From DYHD01 sp964411065 (GTDB taxonomy: Bacteria; Nitrospirota; Thermodesulfovibrionia; Thermodesulfovibrionales; Dissulfurispiraceae): a stretch of 64,000 nucleotides of DNA. Shown here one piece after another: positions 53,055-61,067 of this stretch (position 1 is the first letter of the stretch; the number at the start of each line of letters is the position of its first letter). The stretch is from NCBI GenBank assembly GCA_964411065.1, contig CAYPJO010000001.1, positions 1-64,000 of the forward strand, written 5' to 3'. Made by a program: the position numbers and the translations under genes. A model generated the notes under the pieces. The model saw only the letters and a program-made list of their open reading frames with translations. It ran no database searches and was not told the DNA's origin.

Positions 53055-53886
53055 CTTCACCAAGCTCCTTTAAAGCAATTTTAAGCTCCTCTTCAGTTGG
53101 TGCTATACCATGATATTCAACTTTGTCCTCAAAAATAGAGACCCCTTTACCTTTAATTGTCTTTGCTATAATAATCGTTGGTTTATTCTTAATACTTTCG
53201 GCCCTATCGAGAGCTTCCACTATCTCTTCCATATTATGCCCATTTATTTGAATAACATGCCAACCGAAGGCCTCCCATTTCTTCGCAACAGGCTCAATCC
53301 TCATTACATCTGAACATCTACCATCTATTTGTAAATCGTTTAAGTCCACAATAGCGCAAAGATTGTCTATGGAATAATGACTGGCTGTCATTGCTGCCTC
53401 CCACACTTGTCCTTCCTGTATTTCTCCGTCTCCTAATAAACAGTATACCCTTGCATTAATCTTATTCAATCTCAAACCCAGTGCGAGACCATTAGCAATA
53501 GAAAGACCCTGTCCCAGAGAACCTGTAGAGACTTCCACCCCCTTTAAAAGTTTAGAGGAGGGGTGTCCCTGTAAAGGTGAATTCAGTTTCCTTAAAGTGT
53601 TTAGTAATCTCATATCAAAATAACCGGCGAGGGCTAAAGCCGCATATAAAAGAGGAGCTGCATGCCCTTTTGAGAGAATAAACCTATCCCTTTCAGGCCA
53701 TTCTGGATCATGAGGTTTATGCTTCATCTTATAAAAATAAAGGGCTGTTACAATATCTGCTGAAGATAGAGAACCACCCGTATGACCCGAGCCTGCTTCT
53801 GTGAGCATCTTTAAGATAGCTACTCTTACCATGCGAGCCTTCTCTTTTAAAAAATTGGTATCCCTGCTTTGAATTAAAGTAGACAT
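53047..53886 (-). CDS. Transketolase, N-terminal subunit
   Basis: The pyrophosphate-binding half of transketolase, 279 residues. It shows GHTGGSLSSADIVTALYFY, DRFILSKGHAAPLLYAALA, STGSLGQGLSIANGLALG and the thiamine-diphosphate motif GDGEIQEGQVWEAAMTA followed by VDLNDLQIDG. Together with the downstream gene it transfers two-carbon ketol units in the pentose phosphate pathway and supplies erythrose-4-phosphate, the substrate of AroF encoded nearby. Confidence 0.94.
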   Translation of the reverse strand: MSTLIQSRDTNFLKEKARMVRVAILKMLTEAGSGHTGGSLSSADIVTALYFYKMKHKPHDPEWPERDRFILSKGHAAPLLYAALALAGYFDMRLLNTLRKLNSPLQGHPSSKLLKGVEVSTGSLGQGLSIANGLALGLRLNKINARVYCLLGDGEIQEGQVWEAAMTASHYSIDNLCAIVDLNDLQIDGRCSDVMRIEPVAKKWEAFGWHVIQINGHNMEEIVEALDRAESIKNKPTIIIAKTIKGKGVSIFEDKVEYHGIAPTEEELKIALKELGEDG

Positions 53887-54066
53887 AGTACTCTCACCTT
53901 CTAATTTTTACTCCTGTTCAAATTAAAAACATATAAACTATTATAAAAGAAAGGCTTAAAAAAAGAAATTACAGAAAAATTAGATTTAACTATTATGATA
54001 TAATGATTCGCTGTAAATTTTAGCAACGAACTTTCAAATAATAGAATATAAATTAGAATTAGGTAG

Positions 54067-54513
54067 ATGTCTTACTATAAACGACCCTCCTGGGATGAAT
54101 ATTTTATAGAGATCGCTAAGGTGGTATCATCCCGTTCCACCTGTCTTAGACGTAGATATGGTGCTGTAATCGTTAAAGATAATGTAATAATAAGCACCGG
54201 CTATAATGGCGCACCCAGAGGATCCATTAACTGCATCGATATACAGAAATGTAAAAGAAAAGAGCTAAATATACCAGCAGGTGAGCGATATGAACTCTGT
54301 GAGGCTGTTCATGCTGAACAAAATGCCATAATAAACGGCCCTCCAGATAGAATGAAGGATGCAACGATATATATAGCCGGATTTGAGAATGATAATTCTT
54401 TTGCAGATGCTAAGCCCTGTCTATTATGTAATAGAATGATTAGAAACGCCCAAATAAAAGCTGTTGTTTACTTATCAAAAGAAGGCTATATTATTAAGGA
54501 GCAATTTAGTTAA
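54067..54513 (+). CDS. Deoxycytidylate (dCMP) deaminase
   Basis: A 148-residue zinc enzyme that converts dCMP to dUMP, for thymidylate synthesis. The zinc site is VHAEQNAI with the catalytic Glu, and PCLLCNRMI. Earlier motifs are SWDEYFIEIAKVVSSRST, RRRYGAVIVKDN and STGYNGAPRG, typical of the ComEB/dCMP deaminase group. AGG sits close before the ATG. A TATAAT at 53999-54004 could belong to its promoter. It is divergent from transketolase. Confidence 0.93.
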   Translation: MSYYKRPSWDEYFIEIAKVVSSRSTCLRRRYGAVIVKDNVIISTGYNGAPRGSINCIDIQKCKRKELNIPAGERYELCEAVHAEQNAIINGPPDRMKDATIYIAGFENDNSFADAKPCLLCNRMIRNAQIKAVVYLSKEGYIIKEQFS

Positions 54514-54879
54514 AAATATAACTTTCTACAACTATATAAATATAAAATAAGTCTTTCTCATAGGCATATTTTTCTACAATGTAGAAGGTGATGAATATAT
54601 GATTCATAATTACTGAAATAGCGAGGATCGAGCATTTTTAGTAGTCTTTAACTATTTTGGTTCCTTATTCTAGAATAAATAAAGATGACCACAGTAAATA
54701 GCCTTTAAGTATTAAGTTAAACCAATTCTAAGATTTAGAAACAGTCTATCTAAGAAATCAATATGATCAACAATACGATGATTCACAAAATCATGATTTA
54801 ATATTGAATAAACCTATTTATTTACATTTTAAATATCCTCTTAAATATCCTCAAAAATCTCATATCTACTTTTAACTAA
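54514..54879. other. Intergenic region between convergent genes
   Basis: About 365 bases, no gene. It contains TTCTACAATGTAGAA at 54572-54586 (7-bp inverted arms) and the element ATTCACAAAATCATGATTTA near 54781-54800, which has a near copy at 2760-2778 upstream of bioW. A 12-bp tandem duplication, TTAAATATCCTC twice, occupies 54829-54852. Confidence 0.4.
54829..54852. repeat. 12-bp tandem duplication
   Basis: TTAAATATCCTC occurs twice in direct succession, just downstream of the aroF stop codon. Too short to assign a function. Confidence 0.7.
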
Positions 54880-55899
54880 CTATTTATCTCTGTCCACTGC
54901 TATTATAAATGCTTTCAGCTTTTCCATCATCTCTGAGAATTTTGATGGTATTAACGATTGTTGCCCATCCGACAGAGCTTTTTCTGGATCTGGATGCACT
55001 TCTATCATAATACCATCTGCGCCTGCTGCAATTGCAGCAAAGGACATAGGGGGAACATACTTAGCATAACCTGTACCATGAGATGGATCAACAATAACTG
55101 GCAAATGGGTCTCCTCTTTTAAAACAGGTATCGCAGAAAGATCGAGTGTATTACGAGTTTTTGTTTCAAAAGTTCTTATACCTCTTTCACAAAGAATGAC
55201 AGATTGATTGCCTTCACTTAAAATATACTCTGCGCTCATCAGTAATTCCTGTATAGTCATAGACATACCTCTTTTAAGTAAAACGGGCTTCTTAAGCTGG
55301 CCAACCTTCTTTAAAAGTTCATAGTTCTGCGAATTCCTGGTACCTATTTGTAAAATATCAGAATATTCGGCTACAAGCTCTGCAGTTTCAGGGTTTAAAA
55401 CCTCGGTAACTACAGGAAGTCCAGAAATTTCCCTTGCCTTCGCAAGAAGCTTTAAGCCTTCTTCTTTTAATCCCTGGAAAGTATATGGAGAAGTACGGGG
55501 CTTATAGGCACCACCTCTAAGAATATCAGCTCCAGCCTCCTTCACTGCAAGGGCAACTTTTATTATTTGATCCTCATTCTCTATAGCACAAGGTCCTGCG
55601 ATTACCACTATTTTTCTTCCACCAATTGAAACAGAATCTGTTATTTTAATCATCGTTGGTTCTTTTTTAACCTCCTTAGATGCAAGTTTGTAGGGCTTAA
55701 GAATAGGCACTACCTTTTCTACGCCACTTAAGCATTCCAATGACTGTAAAATAAATTTGCCCCTTTCATCTCCTACTGCACCTATAACATCTCTTGTTGT
55801 ACCGTGAATTACATGAGGTTTATAGCCGAGCTCTTTGATCTTGTTAATTACCTCTTCCTTTTCTTCTTGCAAAGCCTCTGGCTTCATTACAATGATCAT
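54880..55899 (-). CDS. aroF: 3-deoxy-7-phosphoheptulonate (DAHP) synthase
   Basis: AroF joins phosphoenolpyruvate and erythrose-4-phosphate, the entry step to aromatic amino acids. The N-terminal 75 residues form the ferredoxin-like regulatory domain (GYKPHVIHGTTRDVIGAVGD, KVVPILKPYKL) known from Thermotoga-type Ibeta enzymes, where it mediates feedback inhibition. The catalytic barrel shows VIAGPCAIENEDQI, GGAYKPRTSPYTFQGL, LLKRGMSMTIQE, LCERGIRTFET and VDPSHGTGYAKYV. I start at ATG 55899, seven bases after GAAGGAGGT, giving 339 residues. Expression is governed by the Trp/Phe leader and terminator just upstream. Confidence 0.97.
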   Translation of the reverse strand: MIIVMKPEALQEEKEEVINKIKELGYKPHVIHGTTRDVIGAVGDERGKFILQSLECLSGVEKVVPILKPYKLASKEVKKEPTMIKITDSVSIGGRKIVVIAGPCAIENEDQIIKVALAVKEAGADILRGGAYKPRTSPYTFQGLKEEGLKLLAKAREISGLPVVTEVLNPETAELVAEYSDILQIGTRNSQNYELLKKVGQLKKPVLLKRGMSMTIQELLMSAEYILSEGNQSVILCERGIRTFETKTRNTLDLSAIPVLKEETHLPVIVDPSHGTGYAKYVPPMSFAAIAAGADGIMIEVHPDPEKALSDGQQSLIPSKFSEMMEKLKAFIIAVDRDK

Positions 55900-55915
55900 G
55901 ATTACTACCTCCTTC

Positions 55916-55955
55916 AAAAAGGTAAAGCCGAGAGGTTGCCCCTCCCGGCTTTACC
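55916..55955 (-). terminator. Intrinsic terminator of the aroF attenuator
   Basis: Reading the minus strand, GGTAAAGCCG (55955-55946) pairs perfectly with CGGCTTTACC (55930-55921), with an inner GAGG/CCTC stem and a small loop, followed at once by five Us (55920-55916). It ends 17 bases before the aroF ATG, so it can only serve as a conditional terminator inside the aroF leader. Confidence 0.9.
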
Positions 55956-55959
55956 AGAT

Positions 55960-56007
55960 ACCAGAACAAAACCGGGGCAACCTCTTCGTCTATCCCCGGT
56001 TTCTGGT
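55960..56007 (-). promoter_or_regulatory. Upstream competing hairpin of the aroF attenuator
   Basis: AAACCGGGG and CCCCGGTTT form a 9-bp stem, extended by ACCAG/CTGGT after a bulge. Its loop region contains two switch segments. Forward 55974-55985 is the exact reverse complement of 55931-55942 inside the terminator hairpin (12 bp). Forward 55987-55994 is the exact reverse complement of 56061-56068 inside the leader peptide gene (8 bp). These alternative pairings are what an attenuator needs. Confidence 0.75.
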
Positions 56008-56039
56008 TTATTTCTACGTTTTGTTTTTTCTCTCCGTCA

Positions 56040-56129
56040 CTAATTTAACCATAGACCGGTGATAGACGGCATAAAGAAGAAGCTCCACCACCAGTTAAAG
56101 TTAAAATTATTGACGGCAAATTTACGCAT
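56040..56129 (-). CDS. aroF leader peptide (Trp/Phe attenuation)
   Basis: A 29-codon reading frame, ATG 56129 to TAG 56040, encodes a peptide with four Trp and six Phe. TGG-TGG-TGG is W13-W15 and TTC-TTC-TTT is F17-F19; F4, F9, F11 and W27 add to these. There is no Tyr. Runs of the end-product residues just upstream of an attenuator terminator are the hallmark of trpL/pheL-type leader peptides. The Phe run ends one codon before the segment (56061-56068) that can pair with the loop of the next hairpin, so a stalled ribosome would block that pairing. No Shine-Dalgarno sequence precedes it; the promoter is only about ten bases away. Confidence 0.88.
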   Translation of the reverse strand: MRKFAVNNFNFNWWWSFFFMPSITGLWLN

Positions 56130-56137
56130 TTAGATTA

Positions 56138-56168
56138 ATTATATAAAACGATCAGTACATAATGTCAA
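56138..56168 (-). promoter_or_regulatory. aroF leader promoter
   Basis: On the minus strand, TTGACA (56168-56163) is followed 17 bases later by TATATA (56145-56140), overlapping a TATAAT (56143-56138). This is near consensus for the housekeeping sigma factor. The transcript should start at about 56130-56133, one to four bases before the leader ATG. Confidence 0.8.
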
Positions 56169-56212
56169 CCCAAATTCTGGTATTGTGGTTAGCAATCTTA
56201 TGTTGAGATAGG

Positions 56213-56422
56213 TCACTTCGCAATAGATTTAAAGTAATTGATTAATCTTTTAAACTTAAAGGAGATATGAATAACGCTAAGAAACAGAGTAAAATAAGCA
56301 AAGTAACGGTGAGGAAGAAATTTCCGCAACTCCAGTTCCGACTGTATATATCCAGTTATAGCAGTGAAAATTATAAAGACAATCAAGAAAAGGCTCGTTA
56401 AGTATTCAAAGTGTCTCTTCAT
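56213..56422 (-). CDS. Small two-helix membrane protein, DUF4405-like
   Basis: A 69-residue protein with two hydrophobic helices (LTSLFLIVFIIFTAITGYI and RYFAYFTLFLSVIHISF). Histidines at LPHRY and VIHIS flank or lie in the second helix, which recalls the heme-binding helices of small cytochrome b-like DUF4405 proteins, but the similarity is slight. It starts four bases after the SagB-type nitroreductase gene, so the two are surely co-transcribed, and it may anchor or supply electrons to that protein. Confidence 0.6.
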   Translation of the reverse strand: MKRHFEYLTSLFLIVFIIFTAITGYIQSELELRKFLPHRYFAYFTLFLSVIHISFKFKRLINYFKSIAK

Positions 56423-56426
56423 AAAA

Positions 56427-57218
56427 TTAGAGCTTCCCTATAGTTTGGATCGCTACTACAGACTCTTTTATGCCGTCGACTCCAATCAGTTTGTTTATAG
56501 AATCGTCAAAAAAAGCTCCAATTACTGTACTGCCCAATCCTAAGGAAGTGGCTTGAAGATATAGATTCTGGCTAATATGACCTGCTTCCATATAAACATA
56601 TCTATAACCTCTTTCACCATACTTAGATCGAACTCTGTCAAATATAGCGGAAAGGAGAAAAACCACACCAGCATCTCTAACCATTTCTTGATCTATAGAT
56701 GCTTTTAGGAGTTCCCTTCTGAAGTCGCCTTCTTTTATAAGCACTATAGCATGATCTCTAATACAGTAATGATATATACCTTGCTTGAGGTTCTCAATAT
56801 TGTTAGCAACTATGTAAACCTCAAAAGGATAGAGAGCTCCTGCAGAGGGTGCAGTTCTAAGATAGGTCCCATAGATTTTACCAGTTATTCCTTGTGCTGA
56901 AAAAAGGAGCTGAGAAAGTTCTTTTGTTGTAAGAGCTTTTTTTGAATACTCTCTTATAGATCTCCTTTTTATTAAAGCTTCTTCAAAGGTGATCCCTTTA
57001 AAGTCAGGTGGAGGTAATTTAATCTTCGGTTTGTCAGGGTATTCCTTAAAGTCAGGCGGTTTTACAGGTTTAGGAGTGAGGAGATCTTTCAGAATCTGTC
57101 CCCATGTATGCTTGGTTTCGCGATGGAATCTCTCACCTATGGTTTCACCATAACCTACTGAAAATAGTGAGAAGATAAATGAAAGGAGCAATAAGAGTGA
57201 TGTACTAAAGGAGGACAT
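56427..57218 (-). CDS. SagB-type nitroreductase family oxidoreductase, exported
   Basis: A 263-residue FMN-binding protein of the SagB/ThcOx group. Motifs are IKRRSIREYSKKALTTKELS, LRTAPSAGALYPFEVYIV, YRYVYMEAGHISQNLYLQA and LGLGSTVIGAFFDDSINKLI. Unlike cytoplasmic SagB of azole-peptide clusters it starts with a signal peptide (LLLLLSFIFSLFSVGYGE) and no cyclodehydratase or precursor gene is near, so peptide modification is unlikely. Relatives are common in sulfate reducers and other anaerobes; their substrates are unknown. A small membrane protein gene follows four bases later. Confidence 0.85.
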   Translation of the reverse strand: MSSFSTSLLLLLSFIFSLFSVGYGETIGERFHRETKHTWGQILKDLLTPKPVKPPDFKEYPDKPKIKLPPPDFKGITFEEALIKRRSIREYSKKALTTKELSQLLFSAQGITGKIYGTYLRTAPSAGALYPFEVYIVANNIENLKQGIYHYCIRDHAIVLIKEGDFRRELLKASIDQEMVRDAGVVFLLSAIFDRVRSKYGERGYRYVYMEAGHISQNLYLQATSLGLGSTVIGAFFDDSINKLIGVDGIKESVVAIQTIGKL

Positions 57219-57310
57219 ATTTGCCTTAAGGAGTTATAAAAACTTACCTTAAAAGGACGATTAAACTATGAATGTTGCCCATCTTTATTAGAAAAAATTT
57301 GACGAGGGTA

Positions 57311-57873
57311 TTATTCCCCACTCGCTTTTGCACTAGTAAGAGCAATTACATCGAACTTTACTATAAGCTCTCGCGGTTCTCTATAGTTACGAACCCTTGC
57401 ATCAATTTCTTTAATTACGAGATGAGGGGTTCGAGTCTCTATCTCATAAATAACCTCTGTTAAAGCTCTTATATCAGGTATTACCGTATCAATGCTAACA
57501 CTTATCATTTTATAGTTGCCTAAGTCCTCAGCTTTGCCTACCCTCTCACTTGAGATTGTCCCACCCCTACTTATTATTATACCTTTAACCATCTCTTGGA
57601 GTGAGGCAGCTGCTAAGGACAGAGTCTGACCCTCGATAAGTTTATTTTCTTCAAGCTTTTTAGTATCCTTAAGAGTAGCTATCAATTTCTCGAGTTCAGG
57701 TTTTTCTGCTATGAGCTGATTATATTTTTGAAGAGTCTTTGTTTTTAAGCTAATAGATTCCTGAGTAGCCAGGTACTTATCTTCCAAACGAAGATAACCA
57801 TGTTCGTATACTGCTAATGAGATAAGAATGATAATTATTGGAATAGATAACTTAAAAAACTTTTTTTTTTCAT
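57311..57873 (-). CDS. gspM: Type II secretion protein GspM (T2SSM_b type), frame broken at A10
   Basis: From residue LEDKYLATQESISLK on, 158 residues match the short GspM type: a coiled coil, then a ferredoxin-like fold (GGTISSERVGKAEDLGNYKM, SVSIDTVIPDIRALTEVIYE). The membrane anchor is encoded upstream in the same frame (FFKLSIPIIIILISLAVYEHG), but that frame has no start codon. An ATG at 57873 followed by ten As (57870-57861) is one base out of frame; with 11 As it would begin MKKKKFFKL and give 187 residues. Transcript slippage, a true mutation or a homopolymer error would explain it. It lies 28 bases after gspL, last of the cluster. Confidence 0.75.
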
Positions 57874-57900
57874 CAACTTAAAATTAATCTATTATAGATA

Positions 57901-59421
57901 TTATTCTTCTTTTGTCTTACTTCCTTCGACACTCTCTATTTCCATCTTTATGCTGAATCTATCAGCATTCATTCTTGCATCTCTAAATGTAGGAGATGCA
58001 AATTCAACATTTTTGAAAAAATTAGAGGCTTCCAGTTTTGGCAATATTTCCGTTGCAGAACCTGCATAGCCCTCTATTTCAACTACTTTTTCGGTTACTC
58101 TAAGCCTAGTTAACCATGCATTTTTTGGAATGATTGATGTGAATTCCTTTATTATCATAAGAGTCATTTGCCTGTTACTCTTAAAGCCATTTATTGTCGC
58201 TATATCTTTGTTCAAATTTTCGATCTCCCTTTTCAGAGCCTCAACTCTTTTAACTTCATCTTTTTTTAATGATAATTGTTTATCAATCTCTTCGATTTTT
58301 TTATTTTCAAAGTAGAGTGGTGCTGAAAAATTTATCATTACTATGGATAAAAGAATTACCAATAATATTATAGTAAGGAAAATAGGTTTTTTCTGCTCGG
58401 GTATTTTACCCTTTGAGAGAAGATTAAAATTGTCAGTTTGATGTAGTAGTGAATCTATTGCGCAGCCAATTGATGAATAGGAAATTAGATCACTCTTAAA
58501 GCTATATTTTACTCTCCTTACAACCTCATCTAAGAAAATTACAGGCATGTTTAATATAGATTTGAAATTCTCTTTAAAGTTTTGATTATTTTCTTTAAAG
58601 TTAACATAAATTGATGGTTTCAAATCATCTTTATTACTGATAGCAATGATCCTTTTAATACCCCCAGACAATTCGGTGAAACGATTCTCGTCATCATCAT
58701 GTTTGAATTTATGAGCAAAAAAGGCAATAGGTTTCGTTCGTAAAAAGAGTACACCTTCATAACCTGTTTTATCTATTTCTACATAGAGGCTTGATAATGG
58801 TTTACAAGCATAATTTATAAAGCTTCCAGTTGCGGATAAGTTGAGTGTAATTTTATGTACTTCTATACCTTTAGTAGCAAGCGCATCTATGTATGGCTTT
58901 AGAAGTTGAATTTTTGTTACAGCTAACAAAATTTTAATCTTTTCATCGGTCTCATCAATGATTTTGAAATCATAAAAAACGTCGTCTACCTCAAAGGGGG
59001 TAAGCCTGTCCATTTCATAGGAGACAACATTCTGTAAGTCCTCTTTAACAGAAGAGGGAAATTCTAATATTTTTGTTATTGCCCATGCCTTTGGGATACT
59101 CAAGGCTACTGATGAAAACTTTAGATTTTGTTCTTTTATAGTAAGTGCTACTGTGGAAGCAAAAGATTCCAAATCTGTAGAGGAAGAATCAAAGGGATAT
59201 TTTTTGGACCACAAAATCTTAAAATGGGAGAAGATTTTCATCACGCAACTAATAATAAAATTATCTACTTCAAAAGATATGCTTAGACTCTTCTGAGGTA
59301 GAAGAAAATCTGAAAAGTCATACCACAGAGCTTTCCAAAATGGTGTTAAGAAACGTTTTATAGATGCAAATCTATCCAAACTTTGAGACGATAATTTCTT
59401 TAATGCTTCTGAACCTGTCAT
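57901..59421 (-). CDS. gspL: Type II secretion protein GspL (PilM-PilN-like)
   Basis: A 506-residue inner-membrane assembly protein. The cytoplasmic part has the actin-like GspL/PilM fold (SFEVDNFIISCVMKI, SVALSIPKAWAITKILEFP, NVVSYEMDRLTPFEVDDVFY). One transmembrane helix lies at about residues 355-378 (IFLTIILLVILLSIVMINF), then a coiled coil and a PilN-like ferredoxin fold (SIIPKNAWLTRLRV, VEIEGYAGSATEILP). It normally bridges the ATPase GspE to GspM. It overlaps gspK by four bases (ATGA). Confidence 0.88.
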   Translation of the reverse strand: MTGSEALKKLSSQSLDRFASIKRFLTPFWKALWYDFSDFLLPQKSLSISFEVDNFIISCVMKIFSHFKILWSKKYPFDSSSTDLESFASTVALTIKEQNLKFSSVALSIPKAWAITKILEFPSSVKEDLQNVVSYEMDRLTPFEVDDVFYDFKIIDETDEKIKILLAVTKIQLLKPYIDALATKGIEVHKITLNLSATGSFINYACKPLSSLYVEIDKTGYEGVLFLRTKPIAFFAHKFKHDDDENRFTELSGGIKRIIAISNKDDLKPSIYVNFKENNQNFKENFKSILNMPVIFLDEVVRRVKYSFKSDLISYSSIGCAIDSLLHQTDNFNLLSKGKIPEQKKPIFLTIILLVILLSIVMINFSAPLYFENKKIEEIDKQLSLKKDEVKRVEALKREIENLNKDIATINGFKSNRQMTLMIIKEFTSIIPKNAWLTRLRVTEKVVEIEGYAGSATEILPKLEASNFFKNVEFASPTFRDARMNADRFSIKMEIESVEGSKTKEE

Positions 59422-60362
59422 GATTGCAAACGAGCAGGACTTTTATAATAAATATAACGGTACTTGATGCTACCTTCTAACTGTACAACAGCAACAATAG
59501 TATAAGCTGATCTTTCCTTATTCTTAAAAGCTGAGGACTTAATAGTATAAGTAGGGGTATTAGGTATTTGGGAAATGAATCTGGAGCTCTCTTTGGGTAA
59601 ATTTATACTCAATTTTTCTAAGGTAGTTAAGTCTGCCCTCTTACTAATTATTTCGTCAACAATTTCTGGCGTCAGACCAGGGACTGCCAGTAGAATTTCC
59701 TTGGGAGCAGTTCTCAAGTTTATGGTACTGATATCGGAATAAATCGTTATGAAGTCCATTATACCTTTTTTCTCGCTATTTCCGTATAGAATTTCCTGGT
59801 TCATACCTTTTATTAATAAGAGCTCTTCTAAAGTATCGAATTTTGCGTTTTTTGCTTTATAGGGTGTTGGCAAACTCATGTAATAATCGCTCTCAGCTCC
59901 ATTAAGTCTTCTTAGATCGTCGCTATCTTTCCAGTCCAAAATGGAGTCAACAATTACTGATGCCGTTTCATCAGCTATCCCAAAATTAAGTAAAAGATTT
60001 TTTAATATTATAGCAGATAGGTCATTCAGATTGTTTATATTAATCTTTCCTGATTCATCCATGAGTCTTATAACAACTTGTCCATTAGGTAGTGATAGTG
60101 TATAAGGTGTTCCATCAACTCGCCAGACTTTTTTATTTTCTTCAAAAAACTTCTGTCCTCCGTGCTGATTCCTATAAAACAACTCAATAATCCCTCTTTC
60201 GATTCCAGCTTCAGCCAAATACTTTTTATTTACCTCCTCTCTAAAAGCTATTGTAGCGTGCGTTTCCGTTCGTACTAATAAAGAAAAAGATATAGCAATA
60301 GCCATTAATATGGTTAAAACCCATAAAATAATGATTAAAATTATGCCCTTTTCATTTCTCAC
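59418..60362 (-). CDS. gspK: Type II secretion minor pseudopilin GspK
   Basis: A 314-residue pseudopilin found at the tip of the pseudopilus. It has a short leader (MRNEKG) directly followed by the hydrophobic helix IILIIILWVLTILMAIAISF, and lacks the usual Glu5 as GspK proteins do. The large globular part includes VVIRLMDESGKININNLND, LDWKDSDDLRRLNGAE and two helix-hairpin-helix-like segments (LRTAPKEILLAVPGLTPEIV). The start is GTG at 60362. It lies between gspJ and gspL as usual. Confidence 0.92.
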   Translation of the reverse strand: MRNEKGIILIIILWVLTILMAIAISFSLLVRTETHATIAFREEVNKKYLAEAGIERGIIELFYRNQHGGQKFFEENKKVWRVDGTPYTLSLPNGQVVIRLMDESGKININNLNDLSAIILKNLLLNFGIADETASVIVDSILDWKDSDDLRRLNGAESDYYMSLPTPYKAKNAKFDTLEELLLIKGMNQEILYGNSEKKGIMDFITIYSDISTINLRTAPKEILLAVPGLTPEIVDEIISKRADLTTLEKLSINLPKESSRFISQIPNTPTYTIKSSAFKNKERSAYTIVAVVQLEGSIKYRYIYYKSPARLQS

Positions 60363-60383
60363 TTTTTTAAAAATTTATCTGCC

Positions 60384-61067
60384 TTATTTCCGATCACTTT
60401 TTTGTGGTCTAACCTCTTTTGATAACCCTGTACCATTGATATCTTGAGATAGAGGTATTCCAAAAGAAGATAGTGGTTTATTTCTGATAGAGATTATAAA
60501 ATTCATGTTTATCTTTTTAGCTTCATCAAAAAAGTTTATAGCTACCTTTTCAGGTATTGAAGAGCTATCTGACCACTCATCGATCCATTGGCCTTCTTCT
60601 TCAGCAAGATCTTTATTGAAGTAGAGGAAAGATATGCCCTGTAGCCCATTTATTAAGAGGGTTTTTCTTGGTTTATCAACCATGATTGTATTCTCTGTAA
60701 CATAGAGAGCTTTTTTTGCCTTTAAGTCTTCCTCAATATTGTACTGAACCTTTACAAAGCCTCTATGCCCCTGCCAAACCGAAAAGTTTGAAGCAAATTG
60801 AAGAGAATCCTTTTGCCCAATAAAATATAGTCTTTGTTCTCCCTCCTTTTCATAGGTCAAAGGTATTTGTGATTGGAGTTGGGCATCTATTATTTGTATA
60901 GTAGTTCTCAACCTTTCAAGAAATTCGATCTTCTTTTCAGCTTTTTCTATTGAACGGTGTCCAAGTCTCATGGCTCCGAACAGAATAAGCAAAATAATAG
61001 ACAATAGAGTTATAGAGACCATCAACTCTAAAAAAGTGAAGCCTTTTTGAGATGCTTTCGAGATCAT
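60384..61067 (-). CDS. gspJ: Type II secretion minor pseudopilin GspJ
   Basis: A 227-residue pseudopilin. The prepilin peptidase site is QKG|FTFLELMVSITLLSIILL with Glu5, followed by GAMRLGHRSIEKAEKK and a beta-rich C-terminal domain (YNIEEDLKAKKALYVTEN, LLINGLQGISFLYF). With GspI and GspK it forms the tip complex that starts the pseudopilus. It overlaps gspI by four bases. Confidence 0.92.
   Translation of the reverse strand: MISKASQKGFTFLELMVSITLLSIILLILFGAMRLGHRSIEKAEKKIEFLERLRTTIQIIDAQLQSQIPLTYEKEGEQRLYFIGQKDSLQFASNFSVWQGHRGFVKVQYNIEEDLKAKKALYVTENTIMVDKPRKTLLINGLQGISFLYFNKDLAEEEGQWIDEWSDSSSIPEKVAINFFDEAKKINMNFIISIRNKPLSSFGIPLSQDINGTGLSKEVRPQKSDRK

Noticed and set aside
55916..56168. T-box riboswitch upstream of aroF
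   Set aside because: The conserved T-box sequence and specifier-loop layout are missing, while a leader peptide with WWW and FFF explains the terminator fully.
56427..57218. Thiazole/oxazole-modified peptide cluster marked by SagB
   Set aside because: No cyclodehydratase, YcaO protein, precursor peptide or transporter is near, and this SagB-like protein is exported.
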